Of a stretch of 30,503 bases of DNA, positions 23,224 to 30,503 are shown one piece after another. The notes below the pieces were generated by a model. It had not been told where the DNA came from. It searched no databases and saw nothing but the letters and a program-made list of their open reading frames with translations. This DNA is from a virus, in the IMG/VR virus record IMGVR_UViG_3300032296_001776, positions 1 to 30,503 of that record. One strand, written 5' to 3'. The position numbers were made by a program, and so were the translations under genes. The first letter of the stretch is position 1; every line of letters begins with the position of its first letter.

Positions 23224-23922
23224 TCAGATACCAAGAATACTTGAAATTCCTGCTGTCTTTAGGAATCTCTTTCCTGCCAGTAAAAATTGACTGTTGGATT
23301 TCCACATTCTAAAGGAAAGTCCAACTTTTGTTGTTATTAGTCCCTCTGAATCTGACGCAAGTTCTATTGTGTCTATTGACTTGGGCCAGACATCATAGAC
23401 GGTTATGCTGTAAGTTGTAGATGTCTCGCTTGCTTCTTCAACGGACAATTGTTGTGGAACTTGAACTTTTCCCAAAAAAGGAACATCAATTTCACCAACT
23501 CTTGTTCTACCAGCATTCACACCCTTCATTGACTCAAGATTGATTATGAGATTACAAGTGTAGTTGTTATAGTAACCTACTTTGAGTGTTTCTTCGTCTA
23601 TGACTTGACCCTGCCATCTCTCAAATATTGATCTAATGGACAAATTCTTATCATCAAGAAACTCCATGTCAATATCGCCTTCATAGACTCTACCATAAGG
23701 CATTTCACGACCAAGACCTGCTAAATTCAGTTCCTTGCTTCCAATCGAAACTTGTGGGAAGGATGTCTTTGTAAGACGGAGATTCATTTTCTCTTGTTCA
23801 CTTCTAGAGAACTTTATCAGTCCACTAGGTGAACTTTCAAACTGGATAGAATATCGAGTCGGATGAGCAACACCCGACTTTCCGATTTCCGATATGAAAC
23901 TTCCGATATTGAATCCGTTCAT
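23224..23922 (-). CDS. Tail-tube-fold protein (gp19/gp54-like)
   Basis: Protein of 232 residues starting directly after the previous stop (TAAATG). The phrases MPYGRVYEGDIDMEFLDD and SIRSIFERWQGQVIDEET resemble the tube-fold family of T4 (gp19 tube; gp48 and gp54 initiators): a beta strand with a short acidic turn, then a helix with F-x-x-W. Later, TYSITVYDVWPKSIDTIEL and KVGLSFRMWKS fit the closing strands. Position right before the chaperone-like gp26 is where many phages encode the tube protein. I cannot choose between main tube and baseplate tube initiator, though its smaller size than gp54 (320 residues) and its location allow either. Confidence 0.65.
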   Translation of the reverse strand: MNGFNIGSFISEIGKSGVAHPTRYSIQFESSPSGLIKFSRSEQEKMNLRLTKTSFPQVSIGSKELNLAGLGREMPYGRVYEGDIDMEFLDDKNLSIRSIFERWQGQVIDEETLKVGYYNNYTCNLIINLESMKGVNAGRTRVGEIDVPFLGKVQVPQQLSVEEASETSTTYSITVYDVWPKSIDTIELASDSEGLITTKVGLSFRMWKSNSQFLLAGKRFLKTAGISSILGI

Positions 23923-24522
23923 TTACTTCTTCTTTCTCGTAAGATTTTGCTTTATCGTTGCAAAACTTTCACTCCATACCGTTTTTGCATTTTTCCCTTG
24001 GAAGAATAGTTCATGTCTTCTAGCAATATCACCAAGATAGAATTCCTTCCACAACTCAGGTTTGACACCGATTACCACTCTACTCATCCTCTGATGGATG
24101 TATCTTTTTATGCAAGGAAAAGCGGTTCTCCATCTTCTTCTGTATTTAGCAACCATCTTATATGTTATTCTTGCTCTTGTCTCGGGGTCGTCGGGTTCGC
24201 CTATTAGGGCGTTCTCTAGACCTAGCACCAGTTCCTCCCTTTGGTCAGGACGGAGGTAGAACGGGTTCAGAGCAAGCATGGAGTCCTGTTCTTGCTGAAG
24301 AAGGATCACCATTGGGCAAAGGTGGAAATAGGGCAGGTCTTTTGTTCCTTTTCCCTGTGGTGTTCTATAAGAAAACATAAACGATCTTCCAACAAATCTT
24401 CTTGCTCTTGGAATTGATTTTGGACTATAAAGTTCCACATCCTCTTCCTTGAGTTCAGGTGCTACCTTTTCAGCGTATGCTGCCAAAGCAGGGGAAAGTT
24501 TCTTTATGTTCTTGAATAGCAT
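23923..24522 (-). CDS. Conserved T4-like phage protein, possible DNA end protector (gp2-like)
   Basis: Protein of 199 residues, overlapping the gp4 stop by one base. The pattern FMFSYRTPQGKGTKDLPYFH, then P-M-V-I-L-L...L-N-P-F-Y-L-R-P-D-Q-R, followed by RITYKMVAKYR and F-P-C-I-K-R-Y-I-H-Q-R-M-S-R-V-V-I, matches a family I recall from marine T4-like phages that is often labelled DNA end protector. The label rests on memory of such annotations, and similarity to T4 gp2 itself is not evident here. The protein is very basic, as a DNA-end binder would be. Its neighbour gp4 acts at the same head-completion step, which fits. Confidence 0.5.
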   Translation of the reverse strand: MLFKNIKKLSPALAAYAEKVAPELKEEDVELYSPKSIPRARRFVGRSFMFSYRTPQGKGTKDLPYFHLCPMVILLQQEQDSMLALNPFYLRPDQREELVLGLENALIGEPDDPETRARITYKMVAKYRRRWRTAFPCIKRYIHQRMSRVVIGVKPELWKEFYLGDIARRHELFFQGKNAKTVWSESFATIKQNLTRKKK

Positions 24523-24959
24523 TAGAAGATTTCCTTTTCGGTGATTACCTTAAACTTCCAACCCTTCTTCTTGCAGACTTCCTCCGCTGCCTCCCATTTT
24601 GCGTTATTGACGGCGTATGTTTTGACCTCTTTGATGTATCTTCTTGTCATCTTCCCGCTTTCAGGTTTCTTTGGGAGATTGGTTTGCTTCTTTGGTTTAA
24701 CCTCTATGAGCAGAGTCTCCACATCCCCATCTTTGTTTATCAATTCAACTAGAAAGTCAGGGAAGTATCTGTGAACTTTTCCATCTACTGGTGATAGATA
24801 AGGTATGCAAAGTTCCTCGGATGCCCATGATATGACATTCGGGTTTTCATCGAATGTGACCATGCACTTTCGTTCCCACAGACTCCTATAGACAATCTTT
24901 GTAGGATCACCGAAATACTTGTGGGGATTCTTTGGTTTGAATTTGCCCTTGTATGCCAT
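24522..24959 (-). CDS. 4: gp4-like head completion protein
   Basis: The frame is open to 24995, but the family start is at ATG 24959: MAYKGKFKPKNPHKYFGDPT. The protein is 145 residues, close to T4 gp4 (150). Characteristic words: IVYRSLWERKCM, DENPNVISWASEE, IPYLSPVDGKVHRYFPDF and LLIEVKPKKQT. These give the E29, D68, E86-x-K88 set of a PD-(D/E)XK/TnsA-like fold. T4 gp4 is required to finish DNA-filled heads before tail joining. It is the first gene of the minus-strand tail operon, and its ribosome site is unusually far upstream. Confidence 0.93.
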   Translation of the reverse strand: MAYKGKFKPKNPHKYFGDPTKIVYRSLWERKCMVTFDENPNVISWASEELCIPYLSPVDGKVHRYFPDFLVELINKDGDVETLLIEVKPKKQTNLPKKPESGKMTRRYIKEVKTYAVNNAKWEAAEEVCKKKGWKFKVITEKEIF

Positions 24960-24984
24960 AATACATACTATGTAGTATGCCTCC
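24959..24984 (-). promoter_or_regulatory. Split ribosome site of gp4 with intervening hairpin
   Basis: On the minus strand GGAGG (24984-24980) lies 20 bases before the gp4 ATG, too far to act directly. Between them CATACTA (24979-24973) can pair with TAGTATG (24970-24964). If the 16-base hairpin forms, only TATT separates its base from the ATG, restoring normal spacing. T4 gene 38 is a known precedent for such a hairpin. Confidence 0.5.
24962..24974. repeat. Shared 13-mer TACATACTATGTA (copy 2)
   Basis: Exact copy of the 13-mer at 18818-18830, in the divergent region between gp4 and gp48. On the plus strand it continues TAATACATAC (24959-24968), 49 bases before the gp48 ATG, and could be a promoter core. 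Confidence 0.4.
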
Positions 24985-25016
24985 ATTAAAGGCAAAGATC
25001 ATTATCGGGAGAAAAA

Positions 25017-26228
25017 ATGCCACTAGACAATCAAACAGGTGACGAGACTTATCCTGACAACAATGAAGGGGGGTTTTTCGAATCTCTTGACAAAGGTGTT
25101 GAAACTGCTAAGAGGTTTCTGAGTATTTCCAAGAAGAGTGGAAAGTTCGACACCCTCTTTGGTAAACCTCTATATTATCCCATTGATCTTGCTTCGAACG
25201 ATAGATCAAAAACTGAAATAACGAACTGGTTGCAGTTCAGGGTGTTCACGGTCAAAAATGGAAATCTTAGTTCTATTGTGGATAAGGTCAAGAACGCCTA
25301 TAACACAGCAGCAGAGAATGTTTGGGATGAAAATGCAACACAAGAGGAAGAAATAAAAAATCTTGAAGAATGGATTAGAACAGCACAAACAGAACTATTG
25401 GGAAAAGACAGCACACTAAATCAAGAGGCAAGAGAGGGTGTTCAAGAAGTAGTAAATGAAAGAAAAAGAGAATTAAGTCGTCTTATTCAAGAGAAAGCAA
25501 AGTATGACAGTAAGGACAGAAAATTCCTAGCATCAGAGGTTGCAAAGGGCGACACAATCCTCAACGATTCAATCGAACAGTCTGGTGATTCTGTTTTCTT
25601 ATATCTTCCCGGTGGATTGGATTTCAATGACTCTCTCAAGTACGAGGAGAAGGATTTTGGTGCGTTAAAAGCATTGACCACCGATCTGTCTGCTGCGGGT
25701 GGGTTGTTTTCTTTGAGTGCTTTGGCAAAAATAGGTGGATTCGTTGATAAGGCCGCGGCAATCGTCGGTCAAGAAACACTCAACACGGGTAATTTCATTG
25801 AAAAACAACTCGGTGTAATTGTCAATCCAAGAAAAGAACAGATGTTCCAAGGGGTTGAGTTCAGAAAATGGGATTTCAAATTTGACTTTGCTCCAAGAAG
25901 TAAATCGGAGGCACAGATGGTTGCCGATATCATCAAAGTGTTTAGATTCCATGCCTACCCCGAGGTTTCTAGAAACAAAGCATTCTTCAACTTCCCCTCT
26001 GAATTTGAGATCAGCGCGAAGACATATAATCCCCAAACTCAAACAACTAGTCCAAACCCTGCTCTGCCAAAGATGAACAGATGTGTTCTCACCGACATTA
26101 AGACGAACTATACGCCTGAAGAGGTATACCATTCTTTTGTAGATGGATTCCCACCAAGAATAGAAATGACACTTTCGTTCGTGGAGGCAGATTACCTAAC
26201 AAGACAGCATATTTTTGAGGGTTACTGA
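25017..26228 (+). CDS. 48: gp48-like baseplate tube cap protein
   Basis: Protein of 403 residues with GGGAG before the ATG; T4 gp48 has 364. A helical, charged insert lies at about 95-180 (EEEIKNLEEWIRTAQTELLG). After it comes SVFLYLPGGLDFNDSLKYEEKDFGA, the start of the tube-fold domain. NPRKEQMFQGVEFRKWDFKF, followed by P-R-S-x-x-E-A and I-I-K-V-F-R-F-H-A-Y-P-E, is diagnostic of the gp48/gp54 group. The protein caps the baseplate and starts the tail tube. It opens the plus-strand baseplate operon. gp54 is the alternative name. Confidence 0.8.
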   Translation: MPLDNQTGDETYPDNNEGGFFESLDKGVETAKRFLSISKKSGKFDTLFGKPLYYPIDLASNDRSKTEITNWLQFRVFTVKNGNLSSIVDKVKNAYNTAAENVWDENATQEEEIKNLEEWIRTAQTELLGKDSTLNQEAREGVQEVVNERKRELSRLIQEKAKYDSKDRKFLASEVAKGDTILNDSIEQSGDSVFLYLPGGLDFNDSLKYEEKDFGALKALTTDLSAAGGLFSLSALAKIGGFVDKAAAIVGQETLNTGNFIEKQLGVIVNPRKEQMFQGVEFRKWDFKFDFAPRSKSEAQMVADIIKVFRFHAYPEVSRNKAFFNFPSEFEISAKTYNPQTQTTSPNPALPKMNRCVLTDIKTNYTPEEVYHSFVDGFPPRIEMTLSFVEADYLTRQHIFEGY

Positions 26229-27115
26229 TGTACTTTAAACACTTTCCATTCGTACAGTATCCTACACAAAACCAACAGACAGAATTGGCAAAAGATATCA
26301 CCATTCGTCTTGGTTTTTCCACAGCAGCAAAGGACACAAATGATCTCTTTGCTGAATATATCGTTGAAGAAGGAATGACCCCCGAAAGAATTGCAGAGGA
26401 AGTATACGGCGATCCTCGTTATTTTTGGATTGTTCTTCTATTCAATGAAGTACAAGACCCACAGTACAACTTCTCATTGAGATCAAAGTCATTGGATGAG
26501 TACATAGACAGAAAATATAGATCAAAGACATTGTTCATTTCTCCTGTTGGAATCACACAACAGTTCTACAGTCACTATTTGGGTGCTACATCCGATATCA
26601 AAAACTTCTCCGAGGGTGATACCATCACGATATATCTGTCTAGAAACAACTACAAGGACACAGGAGAGGATAAGGTGTTGGGGGTCGTCAAGCGTTTTAT
26701 TCCTGAACTATCCGCCATCCAGTTGGACAGTCTTCAAGGTGAAATTCAAGAAGGAGATGTCATCGCTAGAGGTTATAACGGAGAGATAAGAGCAGAAGTT
26801 AGAAAGATCATAGACAGCAGATATTCTCTGCACCACTTCGAAGAGGACGAGATCAGATTGAATCCAATGGCAACTCCACCAGACGGAGATGGCAATCAAG
26901 TTCCCCTCGGTCAAACAGGAGGGGGATTTGTTGATCCAGTTGGAACAACTCAAACAATACTCGAAAATTACATAAACGACGATAACACCGTTTATGTCGT
27001 TACAAATGAAGAGTATGAGTTCAGAAACAACGATCAGTTCAAAAAAATCAAACTACTTGATCCAAGATACCTTGAGAATATCAACAGAGAAATCAGAGAG
27101 GTATTGAAGAAATAA
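26228..27115 (+). CDS. 53: gp53-like baseplate wedge protein
   Basis: Protein of 295 residues, with its ATG sharing a base with the gp48 stop (TGATG). The N-terminus MYFKHFPFVQYP, then LFAEYIVEEGMTPERIAEEV and YGDPRYFWIVLLFNEVQDPQ (residues 60-79), are the hallmark of baseplate wedge gp53, whose LysM-like helix pair contains Y-G-D-x-x-Y-x-W-I-x-L-x-x-N. The protein is about 100 residues longer than T4 gp53 (196). The extra C-terminal part has a second beta domain (DTITIYLSRNNYK...) and a Gly-rich linker (LGQTGGGFVDPVGTTQ). gp53 joins wedges around the hub. Confidence 0.9.
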   Translation: MYFKHFPFVQYPTQNQQTELAKDITIRLGFSTAAKDTNDLFAEYIVEEGMTPERIAEEVYGDPRYFWIVLLFNEVQDPQYNFSLRSKSLDEYIDRKYRSKTLFISPVGITQQFYSHYLGATSDIKNFSEGDTITIYLSRNNYKDTGEDKVLGVVKRFIPELSAIQLDSLQGEIQEGDVIARGYNGEIRAEVRKIIDSRYSLHHFEEDEIRLNPMATPPDGDGNQVPLGQTGGGFVDPVGTTQTILENYINDDNTVYVVTNEEYEFRNNDQFKKIKLLDPRYLENINREIREVLKK

Positions 27116-28479
27116 TGTTCAGACTTGATCCAAAGGTATCCCCATCCGATCAGTATACAAAACTGAACGACTATGAACTATCATCCATATACCTTGAGTA
27201 TGATGGTGGTGGAAGAGTCGATCTTAAGAATGTGTTTCAGAACTTCTCCTTTGTCGAAGACATCACGACACAAGCGATGATGGGTACTTTGTTCATCAAA
27301 GACAATCTAGACCTTTTGAACACATTTCCAATATCAGGTCACGAAACCCTTCATGTCAAATTTAGAACTCCCGGTATAAATTCAGATTTCATAGATGTGA
27401 AATTCAGAATCATAGAAGTTTCTGATCGTGTAAGATCGCCTAACGAAAGAGGTGAAGTATACAAGATCAAGTTTGTTTCGAATACTGCTATTGAGAATCA
27501 AACCAAGAAGATTTCCAAGTCATTTAAGGGTAAGATTTCCTCTATAGCAAAAAGCATATACAGAGATTACATTGGTGGTTCTCTCAACACACAGGAAACA
27601 CAAGGAGAAACCAAGTGCGTAATACCAATGTGGCAACCATTCCGAGCATTGGAGTGGTTGGCATCCCGTGCAATCCCAAGTGGTAACGATAAAGAAACAA
27701 ACTACTTCTTCTATGAAACCGTAGATGGTCATCAGTTTGTATCTTTGAGCAAACTATGCTCACAAACACCTGTTATGAAATACTATCAGATGCCATCGGG
27801 TATTAGAAATGCAAATGACAATTACGCATTAGCAAGTCCAAAATCTTTGGCAAGAGATTTCTCAAATGTAAGAGACTTGGAGTTCTTGCGTGTAAATCAG
27901 AAGTTAGAGGAATACATGGACGCGGCGTTCTCCTCCACTCTAATCATCCATGATGTCACTACAAAAACTTGGGGTAGGAAAATATTCAACTACAATAAAG
28001 ATCAACCAAAAATAAGAACAGTCGCAAACGAGAAAGTGACTGTAAACAATAGTGCGTATACAGATACACCCCAAGGAAATATCATGCTAGTCACACGACA
28101 GAGTGGTCTTATGGGAGGGGACTATCCAAATACACAAAATCACGATAAATGGTTGCAGCAGTCATTTTCATCAAGAACTTTGCTAAATACAATTAGGACA
28201 AAGATAGAAGTAGCAGGGAACTCCGTCCTGCGTGTAGGTGATGTTGTCGAGTTGTTCATACCAAAATCTGCACCGCTCAAAACATCTGATACCGAGTGGT
28301 ACGACGAAAGAGCGAGTGGAAAATACTTAATCACAACTGTTCGACACACACTTACGCCAGACGAATACAAGACTTCTCTAATACTCTCAAAGAATTCCTA
28401 TGAAGTTCCCCTGCCCGATGAGGCAGCATTCATGGGTACGGATAGAGAGTCCCCCACCAATTTTATTGAGAGGAAATAA
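27115..28479 (+). CDS. 27: gp27-like baseplate hub protein
   Basis: Protein of 454 residues (T4 gp27: 391), with TAATG overlap to gp53. Residues about 22-125 match the first hub beta-barrel (SIYLEYDGGGRVDLKNVFQN, TLFIKDNLDLLNTFPI). PMWQPFRALEWLASRA at 171-186, followed by YFFYETVDGHQFVSL, is the characteristic hub signature. VLRVGDVVELFIPKSAP near the end corresponds to the second barrel. gp27 forms the trimeric hub that holds the gp5 spike. Confidence 0.88.
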   Translation: MFRLDPKVSPSDQYTKLNDYELSSIYLEYDGGGRVDLKNVFQNFSFVEDITTQAMMGTLFIKDNLDLLNTFPISGHETLHVKFRTPGINSDFIDVKFRIIEVSDRVRSPNERGEVYKIKFVSNTAIENQTKKISKSFKGKISSIAKSIYRDYIGGSLNTQETQGETKCVIPMWQPFRALEWLASRAIPSGNDKETNYFFYETVDGHQFVSLSKLCSQTPVMKYYQMPSGIRNANDNYALASPKSLARDFSNVRDLEFLRVNQKLEEYMDAAFSSTLIIHDVTTKTWGRKIFNYNKDQPKIRTVANEKVTVNNSAYTDTPQGNIMLVTRQSGLMGGDYPNTQNHDKWLQQSFSSRTLLNTIRTKIEVAGNSVLRVGDVVELFIPKSAPLKTSDTEWYDERASGKYLITTVRHTLTPDEYKTSLILSKNSYEVPLPDEAAFMGTDRESPTNFIERK

Positions 28480-28484
28480 ACTCT

Positions 28485-29390
28485 ATGGAACTTTTCGCAG
28501 GAAAGATGGGTTTTGTGTGGTTTCAAGGTGTTGTGGAGGATAGGAATGATCCTGAAATGCTTGGTAGAGTTCGTGTTCGCTGTCTCGGATTTCACACAGA
28601 GAACAAACAAGAACTCCCAACAGAAGACCTTCCTTGGGCATACCCAATACAACCACTCACATCTGCTGCAATGAACGGGATTGGAACCACGCCGTTGGGC
28701 CCAGTAGAGGGTACATGGGTGTTTGGTTTCTTCCGTGATGGTGAATCCGCACAAGAACCAATGATTCTTGGTACTCTAGGTGGAATTCCTGTCAAGAAGA
28801 CAAATCCCAACGACGGATTCACCGATCCCGATGGAATCTATCCATTGGAAGGATACATTGGAGAACCCGATACACATAGAATTGCAAGAGGTGTTGTGAA
28901 GGACACTATTGTTGAAAGAAAAGTCAATAATCTTGATAGTATGATCTTGGCGGGTGGTGTAGGTTCTTCATCTGAGATACAAGAACCTGTAACACCATAC
29001 AATGCCCAGTATCCATTCAATCATGTGAAGCAAACCGAATGTGGTCACATTGAAGAATTCGATGATACTCCGGGTGCAGAAAGACTCCATAAATATCACA
29101 AGTCAGGAACATTTGAAGAGATACATCCTGATGGCAAAAAGGTAATCAAGATCGTAGGAGACAAATACGAAGCAGTCATTAGAGATGACAATCTCCATGT
29201 GAGAGGAAATTTAAACATTACTGTCGAAGGAAACTCATCAATCTATACTAAAAACGATTGTGTTATTCAAGTAGATGGAAACATGGAGCAAGTCGTGGGT
29301 GGTGATCTAACGATAAATGCGGGTGGTCAGGTTAAAATTACTGCGGGTCTTGATGTCACCATAAAAGGCGAAGCAATTAGGTTAAACTGA
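28485..29390 (+). CDS. 5: gp5-like central spike without lysozyme domain
   Basis: Protein of 301 residues with GAGG upstream. Residues 1-110 are the gp5 OB-fold: GFVWFQGVVEDRNDPEMLGR, VRVRCLGFH, then LPWAYPIQPLT and GTWVFGFFRDGESAQEPMIL. The C-terminal part, about 195-301, is a needle-like beta-helix with repeating strands (LNITVEGNSSIYTKND, QVDGNMEQVVGGDLTINAGG, VKITAGLDVTIKG), as in gp5/VgrG spikes. T4 gp5 (575 residues) has a lysozyme domain between these parts; here only a linker of about 85 residues is present, so peptidoglycan must be cut by something else. Confidence 0.9.
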   Translation: MELFAGKMGFVWFQGVVEDRNDPEMLGRVRVRCLGFHTENKQELPTEDLPWAYPIQPLTSAAMNGIGTTPLGPVEGTWVFGFFRDGESAQEPMILGTLGGIPVKKTNPNDGFTDPDGIYPLEGYIGEPDTHRIARGVVKDTIVERKVNNLDSMILAGGVGSSSEIQEPVTPYNAQYPFNHVKQTECGHIEEFDDTPGAERLHKYHKSGTFEEIHPDGKKVIKIVGDKYEAVIRDDNLHVRGNLNITVEGNSSIYTKNDCVIQVDGNMEQVVGGDLTINAGGQVKITAGLDVTIKGEAIRLN

Positions 29391-29391
29391 A

Positions 29392-30503
29392 ATGGCATAC
29401 GAGTTCGTTCAAAAACTCATCTCCGATCTAAAGATACGCAGAATCTATCTGCGTCTTTTCTACACAGATACACCAAAACCAGTAAATGCACTTCGACCGT
29501 TCAACTATGTGGTCGATGGTATCGGTGTAGAAGTTTATGGTGAAATTGATGATGTCACCCCCTCTATACTAAAGTCGCTAACGGATAATATAGTTGACAT
29601 CCATTCATATCTGTCAGAAACTCAACCACTTGCACCAAAGGTTGATCCCGGTAAAATCTCTGCGGGTGATAGAGAAATCCAACTAATAACATTCGGAACA
29701 TTTACTCCAAAATTGCCACAGGGGCCAATCGTCGGTGCAACTGGTCCTGCTGGCCCAACTGGTGCAGGTGTTGAAGATGTGGTTGTAAATGACGAAGGAA
29801 AACTCATCGTCACAATCAAGCAACCAACTGGTGTTACAACCGTCATTGATGCGGGTGGAGTTACAGGTGCGCCCGGAGCAACGGGAGCGGGTGTTACAGG
29901 AATTACAATTACAGACGATGGTTTGCTTGTTATTGATGTTGCAGATTCTTCGGGTAAAGTGATATCAACTACGAGCGGAAAGGTTCGTGGAAATACTGGT
30001 TCTCCCGGTGTTACTGGTTCCACAGGAACAACTGGAGCGGGAATTAGTGCAACTACAAAAGACCCTGCGGGTAATCTTGTTCTTATTCTTGATACTGGTG
30101 TTGAACTTGAAACAGGAGTGAGGACAGGAGGAACAGGAGCAACTGGTGGCACAGGTTCAACAGGAAGCACAGGAACTACTGGTACAACAGGAACCACAGG
30201 AACTACTGGTACAACTGGAACCACAGGTACAACTGGAAAAACAGGAACAGGTTACACAAACGCATCTGTTTCAGGTGATGGCGATCTTTATGTCAGCACC
30301 ATTGACAACGATGGAATTATTAGTAAGACTAAAACGAATCTTGGTAAGGTTCGTGGAAATACAGGTGGAACAGGAACCACAGGTACAACAGGAACCACAG
30401 GTACAACAGGTACAACAGGAACAACTGGTCAAACAGGAACTACTGGTACAACAGGAACTACTGGTACAACAGGAACTACTGGAAATACGGGTGCAACTGG
30501 AAA
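29392..30503 (+). CDS. Collagen-like fibre protein, 3' end cut by window edge
   Basis: A plus-strand frame opens at ATG 29392, two bases after the gp5 stop, and stays open to the window end (at least 370 residues). Residues 1-115 are a folded head domain (MAYEFVQKLISDLKIRRIYL). Then Gly-x-Thr collagen-like triplets (GATGPAGPTG, GSTGTTGTTG) alternate with short beta modules that recur four times in the form V-x-D-D/E-G-x-L-x-V-x-I, two ending GKVRGNTG. The triplet blocks near 30127-30249 and 30358-30503 are almost pure G-T-T. Such trimeric collagen-like rods are common in tail fibres. The location after the spike suggests a fibre attached to the baseplate. The opposite-strand Pro/Val-rich frame is a shadow. 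Confidence 0.85.
   Translation, partial: MAYEFVQKLISDLKIRRIYLRLFYTDTPKPVNALRPFNYVVDGIGVEVYGEIDDVTPSILKSLTDNIVDIHSYLSETQPLAPKVDPGKISAGDREIQLITFGTFTPKLPQGPIVGATGPAGPTGAGVEDVVVNDEGKLIVTIKQPTGVTTVIDAGGVTGAPGATGAGVTGITITDDGLLVIDVADSSGKVISTTSGKVRGNTGSPGVTGSTGTTGAGISATTKDPAGNLVLILDTGVELETGVRTGGTGATGGTGSTGSTGTTGTTGTTGTTGTTGTTGTTGKTGTGYTNASVSGDGDLYVSTIDNDGIISKTKTNLGKVRGNTGGTGTTGTTGTTGTTGTTGTTGQTGTTGTTGTTGTTGTTGNTGATG
30127..30503 (+). repeat. Low-complexity collagen-coding repeat
   Basis: Tandem 9- and 12-base variants of GGAACAACT/ACAGGTACAACA encode Gly-Thr-Thr triplets in two blocks (about 30127-30249 and 30358-30503) separated by one beta module. Copies are nearly identical at the DNA level, so length may vary by slippage or recombination. 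Confidence 0.85.

Noticed and set aside
29622-30224. Minus-strand open frame rich in Pro and Val repeats
   Set aside because: It is the mirror of the collagen-coding repeat on the plus strand; the plus-strand frame has the folded head domain and operon position.

Overview
The window looks like part of the genome of a T4-like (contractile-tailed, myovirus-type) bacteriophage. Recognisable T4-type proteins are a gp33-like late-transcription co-activator next to a gp32-like single-strand DNA-binding protein, a gp4-like head-completion protein, gp26, gp51, gp53, gp48, gp27 and gp5 baseplate proteins, and a very long hydrophobic tape-measure-like protein. Genes are tightly packed, often with TAATG or ATGA stop/start overlaps, and there is no non-coding stretch over 300 bases. 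No tRNA, CRISPR array or insertion sequence was seen.

The host is probably a planctomycete, perhaps a member of the Phycisphaerae. This is inferred from three phage-borne secreted proteins with planctomycete-style surface signatures. One is a PEP-CTERM-like protein ending in a hydrophobic helix plus RRRR. One is a cohesin-like protein with two type I dockerin loops. One is a parallel beta-helix protein with a C-terminal dockerin loop. All three have signal peptides, and the cohesin-dockerin gene is coupled by a 1-base stop/start overlap to a phage gene, which argues against a host contaminant.

Layout: (1) 1-3910, two related beta-helix proteins and the PEP-CTERM protein, which has its own near-consensus promoter and tandem hairpins behind it. 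(2) 3940-8993, a plus-strand run: zinc ribbon, several probable capsid-internal proteins with T4-like targeting leaders, a small membrane protein, a ParB-fold protein, an HNH nuclease and a probable virion protein, closed by a strong terminator. (3) 8992-9504, one minus-strand unknown gene. (4) 9604-15719, a second plus-strand run: membrane/coiled-coil protein, two modular internal proteins, the cohesin-dockerin protein, three small virion-like proteins and a Cas4/MGME1-like nuclease. (5) 15676-18783, two minus-strand genes, including a very cysteine-rich protein. (6) 18863-20066, gp33 and gp32 with promoters. (7) 20121-24959, a minus-strand tail operon: gp4, end-protector-like protein, tube-fold protein, gp26, gp51, tape measure. 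(8) 25017-30503, a plus-strand baseplate operon: gp48, gp53, gp27, gp5 and a collagen-like fibre cut by the window edge.

The most notable mechanistic finding is that gp26 ends on a T_TTT_TTC slippery heptamer just before its stop codon. The -1 frame runs openly into the gp51 reading frame, directly upstream of the tape measure. This is the arrangement of the lambda G/G-T tail assembly chaperones. Other points of interest are the family of probable capsid-targeted proteins with (L/I)xE sites, a gp4 start codon that appears to need an RNA hairpin to bring its Shine-Dalgarno site into range, and short sequence elements shared between transcription-unit boundaries.
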